A stretch of 64,000 nt of DNA from positions 124,001 through 188,000 of the forward strand of contig CALNZC010000094.1 of assembly GCA_942490895.1 (NCBI GenBank), written 5' to 3'. The notes below the pieces were generated by a model, which was given only the letters and a program-made list of their open reading frames with translations, was not told the DNA's origin and ran no database searches. The position numbers and the translations under genes were made by a program. Shown here piece after piece: positions 52,349 to 60,374 of the stretch; the stretch's first letter is position 1; each line of letters opens with the position of its first letter. The DNA is from JAGNXB01 sp942490895 (GTDB lineage Bacteria; Bacteroidota; Bacteroidia; Chitinophagales; Saprospiraceae).

Positions 52349-54373
52349 ATGATGAACCTCCACGATTTTCAACAAGAAATCCTTCAGGGCATTCCTGCCG
52401 AGTTGCCGCCCGCGGCAGAATATGACCCGCAGGTCAGTCACGCACCGATCCGGAATATTCAGGATCTGAGTGAAGATGACCGCAAGCTGGCCTTGCGCAA
52501 TGCCCTTCGCTATTTTCCAAAGGAGCAACATGCGATCCTGGCACCGGAGTTTGCAGAAGAGCTCAACCAATATGGTCGCATTTACATGCATCGGTTCCGG
52601 CCGAGCCATACCCAATACGCCCGGCCCATCACGGAATATCCAGCTCAGTGTCAGCAGGCTGCAGCGATCATGTTGATGATCCAGAATAATCTGGATCCGC
52701 TGGTGGCCAAACACCCGCATGAACTGATCACCTACGGTGGCAATGGGGCCGTATTCCAAAACTGGGCTCAATACCGCCTGACCATGCAATACCTCGCGAC
52801 GATGACCGAGGAGCAGACCCTGGTGATGTATTCCGGGCACCCGATGGGGCTCTTCCCCTCGCATTCGGAAGCTCCTCGTGTGGTGGTGACCAATGGGATG
52901 ATGATCCCCAATTATTCCAAAAAAGACGACTGGAACAAATACAATGCCCTGGGTGTCACTCAGTATGGGCAGATGACTGCTGGCTCCTATATGTACATCG
53001 GCCCGCAAGGCATCGTGCATGGTACAACCATTACTCTCCTGAATGCTGGTCGTCTGCTTGGGTTGGGTAAGGACGATCTTCGGGGGAAGGTTTACCTGAC
53101 CTCCGGACTTGGCGGCATGTCTGGTGCACAGGCACTGGCAGCGATCATTACGGGAGCCGTGGGTGTGATTGCAGAGGTCGATGGGCTGACGGTAGAGCAG
53201 CGTATCAATGACGGGTATATCCTTCGGGAGAATGTCTATATCGATATGGATGCCTTATTGGCCAGAATTACGCAGTGTCGTGATCAAAAGGAAGCCATTG
53301 CCCTCGTCTATCACGGAAATGTGGTAGATCTCTGGGAGAAACTGGTTGCTGAAGAATTCTTCATCGAGCTGGGGTCGGATCAGACCTCATTGCACAATAT
53401 TGATGATCTCGGATATTGCCCTGCCGGCTATAGCTATGTAGATGCCAAGGCATTGTTGATCCAAAACAAGACCATGTTCATGGCTGCGGTAAGAGACACC
53501 TTGCGGCGTCATGTCCGTGCGGTAAATGCGATGGCGGATCGGGGCATGTACTTCTGGGATTATGGCAATGCTTTCCTGAAGGAGGCCGGAGATAGTGATG
53601 CGGATGTCTGGAAGGACAAGGAAAAGGGGCTGTATAAATATGCTTCCTATGTGGAAGACATTATGGGTCCGATGTGCTTTGATTACGGGTTCGGGCCCTT
53701 CCGCTGGGTCTGCTGTTCCGGAGAGAAAGCCGATCTGGATCTCACCGATCGGATGGCTGGAGATATCCTGGAAGAGATGCATGCTGATGCCCCTGCCGAT
53801 ATCAAGGGCCAGTTGAAGGACAACCTGATCTGGATCCGGGCTGCGGATGAGAATATCCCTTTGGTCGGGTCCAAGTCAAGAATCCTCTATGCGGATGCGG
53901 AAGGACGGATCCGGATCGCTATGGCGTTCAACAAAGCCATCCGGGAAGGACGCTTGAAAGGGCCTGTCGTTCTGGGCCGCGATCATCATGATGTCTCGGG
54001 CACGGATTCACCTTATCGGGAGACGGCCAATATTTATGATGGTTCCCGATTCACCGCAGATATGGCGGTGCACAACTTCGTCGGCGATGCATTCCGGGGT
54101 GCGACCTGGGTGAGCCTGCACAATGGTGGCGGCGTCGGCTGGGGGGAGGTGATCAATGGCGGATTCGGCATGGTGCTGGATGGTACGGAAGCGGCTGATC
54201 GCCGACTGGCCATGATGCTGCATTGGGATGTCAACAATGGCATAGCCCGACGATCCTGGGCCAGGAATGATGAAGCGATCTGGGCCATTAAAAGAGCGAT
54301 GGATACCGAACCTCGATTGAAGGTAACGTTGCCGAATCTGGTGGATGATGCGATCATCGACGGGAGTTTGTAG
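52349..54373 (+). CDS. hutU: Urocanate hydratase
   Basis: Second step of histidine degradation: urocanate to imidazolonepropionate, NAD-dependent. 674 aa. 'ITYGGNGAVFQNWAQYRLTM', 'YSGHPMGLFPSHSEAPRVVV', 'YLTSGLGGMSGAQALAAIIT', and 'YVEDIMGPMCFDYGFGPFRW' (urocanase signature region with the catalytic Cys) are clear. This is the longer (about 670 aa) urocanase branch rather than the roughly 550-aa type. No hutH, hutI or hutG nearby. Confidence 0.94.
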   Translation: MMNLHDFQQEILQGIPAELPPAAEYDPQVSHAPIRNIQDLSEDDRKLALRNALRYFPKEQHAILAPEFAEELNQYGRIYMHRFRPSHTQYARPITEYPAQCQQAAAIMLMIQNNLDPLVAKHPHELITYGGNGAVFQNWAQYRLTMQYLATMTEEQTLVMYSGHPMGLFPSHSEAPRVVVTNGMMIPNYSKKDDWNKYNALGVTQYGQMTAGSYMYIGPQGIVHGTTITLLNAGRLLGLGKDDLRGKVYLTSGLGGMSGAQALAAIITGAVGVIAEVDGLTVEQRINDGYILRENVYIDMDALLARITQCRDQKEAIALVYHGNVVDLWEKLVAEEFFIELGSDQTSLHNIDDLGYCPAGYSYVDAKALLIQNKTMFMAAVRDTLRRHVRAVNAMADRGMYFWDYGNAFLKEAGDSDADVWKDKEKGLYKYASYVEDIMGPMCFDYGFGPFRWVCCSGEKADLDLTDRMAGDILEEMHADAPADIKGQLKDNLIWIRAADENIPLVGSKSRILYADAEGRIRIAMAFNKAIREGRLKGPVVLGRDHHDVSGTDSPYRETANIYDGSRFTADMAVHNFVGDAFRGATWVSLHNGGGVGWGEVINGGFGMVLDGTEAADRRLAMMLHWDVNNGIARRSWARNDEAIWAIKRAMDTEPRLKVTLPNLVDDAIIDGSL

Positions 54374-54403
54374 GAGAACGTGAAAGAGGGGAATGGTCGA
54401 TGA

Positions 54404-54431
54404 GGACCGAGGACCGAGGACCGAGGACCGA
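54404..54431 (+). repeat. GGACCGA x4 tandem heptamer
   Basis: Four perfect copies of GGACCGA, 31 bp after the hutU stop. Confidence 0.9.
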
Positions 54432-54483
54432 AGATTTAAAGGTATTGGGTATTGGGCGTTGGCTATTGGGTTATTTCGGTGTT

Positions 54484-54816
54484 CGGATATCGGTTTCTTG
54501 AAGGTGGATGATGTTATTTCGTGATTGAGTTATTGGGTTATTTCGACAAGATATGGGCAAGATATGCCAGTTGAGGCTGGAGGAAGAGTTCTCCAAGTAG
54601 CTAAGGTGTGAGGTATTCGATCCAGTTCCGGTTGTCGGTGCGACACCGACGATAGTCTCTTCTTCGGTCAATTTATAACAAAGTGTCCGCTCTCCGGGAT
54701 GCCGGTGAGACACCGGCATGAACGGTATATTTTTTTCAATTCGTATTCAGTTGACGGATATCGGTTTCTTGAAGGCGGATGATGTTATTTCGTGATTGAG
54801 TTATTGGGTTATTTCG
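54484..54816 (+). repeat. 62-bp direct repeat pair flanking palindromes
   Basis: Copies at 54484-54545 and 54755-54816 begin CGGATATCGGTTTCTTGAAG and end in TTATTGGGTTATTTCG; they differ at one base. About 210 bp between them carry two GC palindromes. The pair resembles a small mobile or duplicated cassette; no open frame inside. Confidence 0.7.
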
Positions 54817-55038
54817 AAAGCGGAAGTTGGAAGTCGGAACGAAGTTAGGACTGTGTGACCTTGAGACTGTGAAAATGTCGGAAAGCGGAAGTCGGAATTT
54901 CTATGCTCCTGAAATGCAGGATTTGAATCATCGTCAGTCAAATTCAGAAAGCGAGATGCGAGAAAGATGGATTGTTTCGATCTTCGCGGTGCTGAACGGA
55001 CTTTGTCAGGTTGATTTATCCCGTTGAGCTCGAGTGAA

Positions 55039-55932
55039 ATGAAACACGCATTGAGAACAGTACTTGCATCCCTGGTCATCCTGGTCAGTTCGACCGTTAT
55101 CCTCATGGGACAGAACCTCCAGAAAGAGCAGCCGAAGTGGTATGTCGGTTTTGCTGGTGGAGGGGGCGTCAGTGCGATCCTGAACCATAATACCTTTGGT
55201 TTTCCGGAGCTGGATTACAGGCCTTCACCGATCAAAACGTTAGGGGTATCGGTGGGATATTCCCCCAAACCCTGGGGCCGAATTCAGCTGGGCATACAGA
55301 TCGGACGGGCGGATTATACCTATAGTGAGACCTACGGGCCTTATGAGGACTGCACTGAGACACCGATCTCTATTCAGAAAGAGTTCGGGTTAAACGTGAT
55401 GCAGATCCCATTGACCTATCGTCACTACTTTTTCAATGAAGAAAAACTGTTGGCTTACAATCTGGCGGAGAGTCGCAAAGAACTGTCCAAACCCCGCTTA
55501 TTCTATCTACTGGGTGGATTTCAGGTCACTATGATCCGGGATGCAAACCTGGCGTTGTACAAGAAAAGTTCCGCAACCGGAAATACCTGGCAAGCTGTGG
55601 ACCTTATCGATATCAAAAATGGGTTCGACTGCTTTGTGCCTGTCGCATTGCTGCCCGATCATTTGCCTGAGGATAAAAAAGAGCTCTTTGCTAAAGCCAC
55701 CTTTGATGCCGTACTGGGTGCCGGTCTGGTCATGCGATTGGGGCCAAATCTGGAGATTGGTCTGGAGGGTCGCGGCACCATCAGTCTGAGTGATTTGAAC
55801 ACAGCTACACGTGACATTGGTGGTAGCTATGCATGGCGTTACCAGATTCACTCCTCTTCCGATCCTGAGCCTTATACGCAGGCTTACATGAGCAGCTTGA
55901 CTTTATTTGGGGTGATGAGTTATTCGTTTTAG
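55039..55932 (+). CDS. Outer membrane beta-barrel-like protein (paralog 1)
   Basis: 297 aa from the ATG at 55039 with signal peptide (LASLVILVSSTVILMGQ). Alternating strands: 'WYVGFAGGGGVSAILNHNTF', 'GRIQLGIQIGRADYTYSETY', 'IPLTYRHYF', 'FYLLGGFQVTMI', 'LTLFGVMSYSF' with a terminal aromatic residue, as in outer-membrane barrels. About 35-40% identical by eye to the next gene ('DLIDIKNGFDCFVPVALLPDHLPED' region against 'DLIDIKPGFDQYVPVHEIPDHLPSD'). Substrate or role unknown. Confidence 0.8.
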   Translation: MKHALRTVLASLVILVSSTVILMGQNLQKEQPKWYVGFAGGGGVSAILNHNTFGFPELDYRPSPIKTLGVSVGYSPKPWGRIQLGIQIGRADYTYSETYGPYEDCTETPISIQKEFGLNVMQIPLTYRHYFFNEEKLLAYNLAESRKELSKPRLFYLLGGFQVTMIRDANLALYKKSSATGNTWQAVDLIDIKNGFDCFVPVALLPDHLPEDKKELFAKATFDAVLGAGLVMRLGPNLEIGLEGRGTISLSDLNTATRDIGGSYAWRYQIHSSSDPEPYTQAYMSSLTLFGVMSYSF

Positions 55933-55986
55933 TCACGAGTCGTCCGAATATCTAGAGAAACAGCAGTCTCATTCTCTAAGGAGAGT

Positions 55987-55994
55987 TACATTTG
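55987..55994 (+). promoter_or_regulatory. -7 box before paralog 2
   Basis: TACATTTG, 53 nt before the ATG at 56048; suggests the second paralog has its own promoter. Confidence 0.45.
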
Positions 55995-56047
55995 CCTTGC
56001 GATTTCAGGCAGCCATCCTGCATACCCATTACCCATTGCCCCGACTG

Positions 56048-56935
56048 ATGTGGAACCCGATTGTCGTTCGAATCCCTTTACTTATACTGACCTTAAGCCT
56101 TTGCAATCTGGGTCCCCAGGCCTATGCACAGTTCGCAAAGCCTCACTTCTATATTGGTGCAAATGTAGGTGGTGGCCTCAGTATCATTGTCAACCAGAAC
56201 AACTACGGGTTTCCGGAAATGAACTATAACCCGGCCATAGCTACCCAATACGGTGTACATGCAGGTTTGGCCATGCGCCCCTGGAGTCGGCTCCAAGTTG
56301 ATTATCAACGGTATCAAGCGACTTACAAATTTCAAGAGACTTACTCCAGTAGTAGCACAGTTGGCACTATTTCTCTGAGAAAACAGATGGATATCACACT
56401 GATCAATATCCCCCTGACCTACCGCCATTATTTTGTTGATCAGGAACTGGTAGATGTGGGCAATGAAAAGTCCATCAGTATTGCCTTAGAAAAGCGAAAC
56501 ACCTTTTTTATTCTTCTGGGTCCGCAAATCACCCGATTTAAAAAAGCCAGTGTGACCTATCAGATGAACAGTGGGGCAACGGATTTCAAATGGCAACCGG
56601 CTGATTTGATTGACATCAAACCTGGTTTTGACCAGTATGTTCCTGTCCATGAGATTCCAGATCATCTTCCCTCCGATGGGAGTGATCTTTTTCAGGAGAC
56701 TATTCTTTGTCTTGTTGGTGGTCTCGGTTGGAACCTCATCCTTTCCCCGGGACTGGAACTTACTCTGGAAGCACAAGGATACATTTCCGTATTGGATATA
56801 AATTCTTCTGAACGCGATCAACAAAACCGCTATTTATGGCGGAGGCGTGTTTATTCTGCTTCAGATCCCGATCCGTATTTCCCTTCATCCTTGCAGGTAC
56901 TTACGTTGAATGCTGGGATACACTATACATTCTAA
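56048..56935 (+). CDS. Outer membrane beta-barrel-like protein (paralog 2)
   Basis: 295 aa from the ATG at 56048 (signal 'VVRIPLLILTLSLCNLGPQA'), tandem paralog of the preceding gene: 'HFYIGANVGGGLSIIVNQNN', 'YGFPEMNYNP', 'INIPLTYRHYF', ending 'LTLNAGIHYTF'. A TACATTTG box at 55987-55994 could also start translation at TTG 55997, which would add 17 residues. The pair arose by duplication and has diverged strongly, except in the 'DLIDIKxGFD' block. Confidence 0.8.
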   Translation: MWNPIVVRIPLLILTLSLCNLGPQAYAQFAKPHFYIGANVGGGLSIIVNQNNYGFPEMNYNPAIATQYGVHAGLAMRPWSRLQVDYQRYQATYKFQETYSSSSTVGTISLRKQMDITLINIPLTYRHYFVDQELVDVGNEKSISIALEKRNTFFILLGPQITRFKKASVTYQMNSGATDFKWQPADLIDIKPGFDQYVPVHEIPDHLPSDGSDLFQETILCLVGGLGWNLILSPGLELTLEAQGYISVLDINSSERDQQNRYLWRRRVYSASDPDPYFPSSLQVLTLNAGIHYTF

Positions 56936-56997
56936 GCCAACGTCGATAAGAGTGAAAGGCATCGTATCATGAGTAGATGCATACTCATCTGAAGGAA

Positions 56998-58062
56998 TTA
57001 AAGTCCCTTCACCACACCCTTGATCTCCTGCTCCTGGTCCATAGGGAAGATGAGCAATGCGTCCGGTTCGTCGACAACGATCATATTCTGCATTCCCCGG
57101 ACGACGACGGTTTTTCCGGATTGAACGCGGATCAGATTCCCTTTTGCATCCTGGATAATGGAGCGTCCTGACTGGACGGCATTCCCCTGTTCATCTTTTT
57201 TCAATTCTGCATGTAGGGAAGCCCAGGTGCCCAGGTCACTCCACCCAATGTCGGCAGGAAGTGTGTAGATATTATCGGCTGATTCCATCACAGCATAGTC
57301 GATCGAAATATTCGGTGTCAGGGGATACCGCACATCCAGTATCTCATATTCCTCGCTGGAATTATAGGGCACTTCAGCCAACAGATCGCAGATGAGAGGA
57401 GCGTATTGGCGTAGTGCTTTCACCATACTTTTTCCGGCGAAAATGAAAATGCCAGAATTCCAGATATAGGACCCTGCATCCAGGTATTCTTGTGCCGTTT
57501 CCAGATCCGGTTTCTCCTTAAATTCTATCACCTTATGAATGCCCGATCCGGATTCTTTACCAAAGTGAATATAGCCATACCCTGTATCCGGACGAGAAGG
57601 TTGAATGCCCAGGCTGCAAATTGCATCATGGGCTGCAGTAAAGGTCAGAGCAGTGTTGATCCTTGCCAGGAATTCTTGCTCTTTCAGAATCAGATGGTCA
57701 CTGGAGGCGACGACAATATTCGCCTCCGGATCCAGATCCAGGATCTTATAGGTCGCATAGGCCATGCAGGGAGCCGTGTTATTCCGACTGGGTTCTCCCA
57801 GAATATTGTCCTCAGACAGATTGGGAAGTTGACGGGCCACCAAAGATTCGTATTTCCGATTGGTCACGATGAAGATCCGCTCCTTGGGTACCAGCGGCAG
57901 GAATCGCTCGTAGGTCATCTGCAGGAGCGTCTTCCCCAATCCCAGGATATCCAGGAATTGCTTGGGATGCTCTTCTGTGCTGGCCGGCCAGAAGCGGGTA
58001 CCTGCCCCTCCGGCCATGATCACCACGTAGGTGTTATCGTTATACTGCAGTCTATCTTTCAT
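56998..58062 (-). CDS. Mannose-1-phosphate guanylyltransferase
   Basis: Makes GDP-mannose from mannose-1-phosphate and GTP, the precursor for the Gmd/GDP-fucose route encoded nearby. 354 aa. 'YVVIMAGGAGTRFWPASTEEHPKQFLDI' is the nucleotidyltransferase signature, with 'LGEPSRNNTAPCMAYATYKI', 'VVASSDHLI', 'FKEKPDLETAQEYL' and 'NSGIFIFAGKSMV'. It lacks the C-terminal isomerase domain of bifunctional enzymes. It is 127 bp from the four-helix-bundle gene on the same strand. Confidence 0.93.
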   Translation of the reverse strand: MKDRLQYNDNTYVVIMAGGAGTRFWPASTEEHPKQFLDILGLGKTLLQMTYERFLPLVPKERIFIVTNRKYESLVARQLPNLSEDNILGEPSRNNTAPCMAYATYKILDLDPEANIVVASSDHLILKEQEFLARINTALTFTAAHDAICSLGIQPSRPDTGYGYIHFGKESGSGIHKVIEFKEKPDLETAQEYLDAGSYIWNSGIFIFAGKSMVKALRQYAPLICDLLAEVPYNSSEEYEILDVRYPLTPNISIDYAVMESADNIYTLPADIGWSDLGTWASLHAELKKDEQGNAVQSGRSIIQDAKGNLIRVQSGKTVVVRGMQNMIVVDEPDALLIFPMDQEQEIKGVVKGL

Positions 58063-58136
58063 TACGCGTTTGGCTGTTCAAGGTTCAAGGCGGAGCTGGC
58101 GCTCCACTGTCTTAGAGTACAACGTTAAGTAGTGGG

Positions 58137-58172
58137 TTCCTTGATTCCTGTGTTCCTGATTCCTAATTCCTG
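58137..58172 (-). repeat. GGAATCA-type heptamer repeat (minus strand)
   Basis: On the minus strand: GGAATTA, GGAATCA, GGAACACA, GGAATCA, then GGAA; related to the block at 47397. Sits between the guanylyltransferase and four-helix genes. Confidence 0.6.
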
Positions 58173-58189
58173 AAGTGTCGGGCCCGCGA

Positions 58190-58579
58190 TTATTTGAACT
58201 TATTCCCTTTGTTTTCGTTGTTCTTCAAATAGCGTATAAACGAAGCAATTTTCGCAGAAAGGTAGAGTGCTTTCTCTTGCCAATCTTTGAATTCTTCTTC
58301 CGTAATCAGGTCACGATCTAATGCACGATAAAGTTGTGAACGGGTCTCGCCACACGATCCCTTGGCAATGGAAAGGAATTGAATGAATTCCCTGTTTCCG
58401 TCTCGTTCAAACCCCTCTGCAATATTATCTGATATTGAACCGGATGATCTCCGTATTTGATCGATCAGATCAAACTGTTTGTACCACTTGTCAGAACCTG
58501 AAATATCGGCAATCTCTTTGGCGAGGTCTCGTCCGAGTTGCCAGATCTCCATATCCTCAAATCGTTGAATGGTGGCCAT
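58190..58579 (-). CDS. Four-helix-bundle protein (S23/avd-like)
   Basis: 129 aa: 'RFEDMEIWQLGRDLAKEIAD', 'FDLIDQIRRSSGSISDNIAEGFERDGN' and 'EFIQFLSIAKGSCGETRSQL' are the conserved core of the family that includes proteins in 23S rRNA intervening sequences and the Avd proteins of diversity-generating retroelements. Free-standing members like this have no proven role; no reverse transcriptase or variable repeat is seen here. It sits between GDP-sugar genes. Promoter box 4 nt upstream. Confidence 0.88.
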   Translation of the reverse strand: MATIQRFEDMEIWQLGRDLAKEIADISGSDKWYKQFDLIDQIRRSSGSISDNIAEGFERDGNREFIQFLSIAKGSCGETRSQLYRALDRDLITEEEFKDWQEKALYLSAKIASFIRYLKNNENKGNKFK

Positions 58580-58583
58580 GGAT

Positions 58584-58591
58584 CAAAGATA
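58584..58591 (-). promoter_or_regulatory. -7 box of the four-helix-bundle gene
   Basis: Minus strand TATCTTTG, then ATCC, then the ATG at 58579. Confidence 0.55.
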
Positions 58592-58730
58592 CGATGACTA
58601 ACCAGGAATCCAGCTGCGGAAAGCAGGCGGAAAGCAGATACAAGTTTCACGAAACCAAAGGAATTGCCAATCACTAGATCCAGGTGCTGTGTGGGAACAA
58701 CTCCAAGAGTACTATTCAGATATTTAGCGT

Positions 58731-59630
58731 TTAAACCCAGTCAATTTCATTCGATGTTAGGAGGGATGCATACACCGAATGAATACCTTCACGCAGATTG
58801 ATACGGTGTTTCCAACCCAATCCGTGCAATTTCGAGACATCCATCAGCTTGCGGGGTGTGCCGTCCGGCTTGGTGGTGTCGTGGACTATATCACCGGTAT
58901 AACCGACAATATCCTTGATCAGGAGGGCGAGATCCTTGATAGACAGGTCGGTCCCAGTGCCTATGTTGAGGAAGCCCGGTTCATCCCATTCCTGCATCAG
59001 AAAAAAACAAGCATCTGCCAGATCATCGACATGGAGGAACTCCCGCTTGGGGCTACCTGTGCCCCACATACTGACTGAGGGCGATCCATTTTTCTTAGCC
59101 TCGTGGAATTTGCGGATCAGTGCCGGCAGGACATGGGAGGATTTCAGGTCGTAATTATCATTCGGACCATACAGGTTTGTGGGCATTACGGATATGGCAG
59201 AAAATCCATACTGACTGCGATACGCATCGCACATTTTGATGCCGGCGATCTTGGCGATGGCATAGGGTTCGTTGGTAGGCTCCAGCAGGCCAGTTAGAAG
59301 TGCATCTTCCTTTAACGGCTGTGGCGCAAGTTTAGGATAGATGCAAGAAGACCCCAGGAAGAGTAATTTCTTCGCTCCATACTGCCAGGCGGAGTGAATG
59401 ATATTATTCTGGATCTGCAGGTTGTCATACAGGAACTCGGCGCGGTAGGTGTTGTTGGCCAGAATGCCGCCCACTTTCGCCGCTGCCAGAAAGACATAGT
59501 CCGGCTTTTCCTTGCGGAAGAATTCTTCGACTTCCGTCTGTCGGCGGAGGTCCAGTTGCGCGGAGGTGCGGAGGGTGAAGTTGGTGTAGCCTTCGGCCTG
59601 TAGCTTGCGCAGGATGGCGGAGCCGACCAT
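58731..59630 (-). CDS. GDP-L-fucose synthase (5' end uncertain)
   Basis: Epimerase/reductase that turns GDP-4-keto-6-deoxymannose into GDP-L-fucose. 'VFLAAAKVGGILANNTYRAE', 'FLGSSCIYPKLAPQPLKEDA' (Ser), 'EPYAIAKIAGIKMCDAYRSQ' (YxxxK) and 'GTGSPKREFLHVDDLADA' are diagnostic. The first ATG (59630) cuts the NAD motif: upstream in frame lies 'NAKIYIAGHRG', completing GxxGxxG, but the frame meets TAA at 59675-59673 with no ATG, GTG or TTG between. Either a non-standard start or a 1-nt indel near 59660 (a GTG at 59688 would then be in frame). Works with gmd. Confidence 0.88.
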   Translation of the reverse strand: MVGSAILRKLQAEGYTNFTLRTSAQLDLRRQTEVEEFFRKEKPDYVFLAAAKVGGILANNTYRAEFLYDNLQIQNNIIHSAWQYGAKKLLFLGSSCIYPKLAPQPLKEDALLTGLLEPTNEPYAIAKIAGIKMCDAYRSQYGFSAISVMPTNLYGPNDNYDLKSSHVLPALIRKFHEAKKNGSPSVSMWGTGSPKREFLHVDDLADACFFLMQEWDEPGFLNIGTGTDLSIKDLALLIKDIVGYTGDIVHDTTKPDGTPRKLMDVSKLHGLGWKHRINLREGIHSVYASLLTSNEIDWV

Positions 59631-59934
59631 GCCGCGGTGACCTGCGATGTATATTTTAGCGTTTGATTGGGTTTATATTTTCTCGCACTAAGTCACTCAG
59701 GGCGCTATTTTTATACCCATATTGATTCAAGCTCATTCAATAAAGAATGATATTGAATTCTTTATTAAAAAATTATGCCATAGTTAAGGCGCAAAGCGAT
59801 TTTCGTTACAGAGTCCATTCACTACTCGTTTGCCCATTACATTGAAATTCAATACACCCAATCACATTTCAGTAAGCTATAAATAGGATAGAAATGTTTT
59901 GAAATGATCGAGATTCAAGTTTCCTAGTACCAGT

Positions 59935-60345
59935 TCAATCCGGCAATTGTTTGAAATATTCATTTACTAAAGGGACCAAACCTTCATGTGTGATATTTCC
60001 AACATTGAAATTGATTAATAATCCTTTGGGCTTTTTCAACAGCTTCATATAAGTCAGTAATTGTGCTTTAAAAACTGGAGCTAATTCTTCGACTGCCTTT
60101 AGCTCAACAATGACCAGGTCATCAACCAGTAAGTCAATGCGATAATTGGATTTAAGGGCAACTCCTTTATAGTTAACAGGTACCTCTAATTGACGTTTAA
60201 CGATAAATCCATTTGACTCCAACTCCATGACGAGACTCTCTTCATAGATATTCTCTAGAAGCCCTGGTCCAAGTTCCTTGTGAACTTCAATTGCACTACC
60301 TACAATTCTATAGGCAATCTCATTGATCTCACTTTTGCTCTTCAT
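59935..60345 (-). CDS. GxxExxY protein
   Basis: 136 aa of the PD-(D/E)XK-related GxxExxY family: 'VHKELGPGLLENIYEESLVMEL' holds the name motif, then 'YRIDLLVDDLVIVELKAVEEL' gives the D...ExK nuclease-like core. Biological role unknown. The gene and its 260-bp downstream flank are clearly AT-richer than the sugar genes around it, which suggests transfer. It sits between fucose synthase and gmd, preceded by a CTTAGTG repeat. Confidence 0.9.
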   Translation of the reverse strand: MKSKSEINEIAYRIVGSAIEVHKELGPGLLENIYEESLVMELESNGFIVKRQLEVPVNYKGVALKSNYRIDLLVDDLVIVELKAVEELAPVFKAQLLTYMKLLKKPKGLLINFNVGNITHEGLVPLVNEYFKQLPD

Positions 60346-60348
60346 AAT

Positions 60349-60374
60349 CCTTAGTGAACTTAGTGCCTTAGTGG
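60349..60374. repeat. CTTAGTG (CACTAAG) repeat leader
   Basis: CCTTAGTGAA, CTTAGTGC, CTTAGTGG in a row immediately before the GxxExxY ATG. Related pieces at 59686-59701, 61557-61583, 61639-61645, 61666-61672 and 61735-61754. Confidence 0.7.

Larger units (their letters stand above)
54374..55038. other. Repeat-rich intergenic region after hutU
   Basis: No gene. Holds GGACCGA x4 (54404-54431), a 62-bp direct repeat (54484-54545 and 54755-54816, one difference), palindromes GTCGGTG-CGA-CACCGAC (about 54636-54652) and ATGCCGGTG-AGA-CACCGGCAT (about 54699-54719) between the direct repeats, and GGAAGTC-type heptamers at 54815-54842 and 54880-54893. Confidence 0.75.

Noticed and set aside
58190..58579. 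Diversity-generating retroelement, suggested by the avd-like fold
   Set aside because: No reverse transcriptase and no template/variable repeat pair were found in the window.
59739..59766. AATAAAGAAT/ATTCTTTATT inverted repeat as a terminator
   Set aside because: The stem is entirely AT-rich apart from one G-C pair per arm and has no T-run on the correct side for either neighbour.
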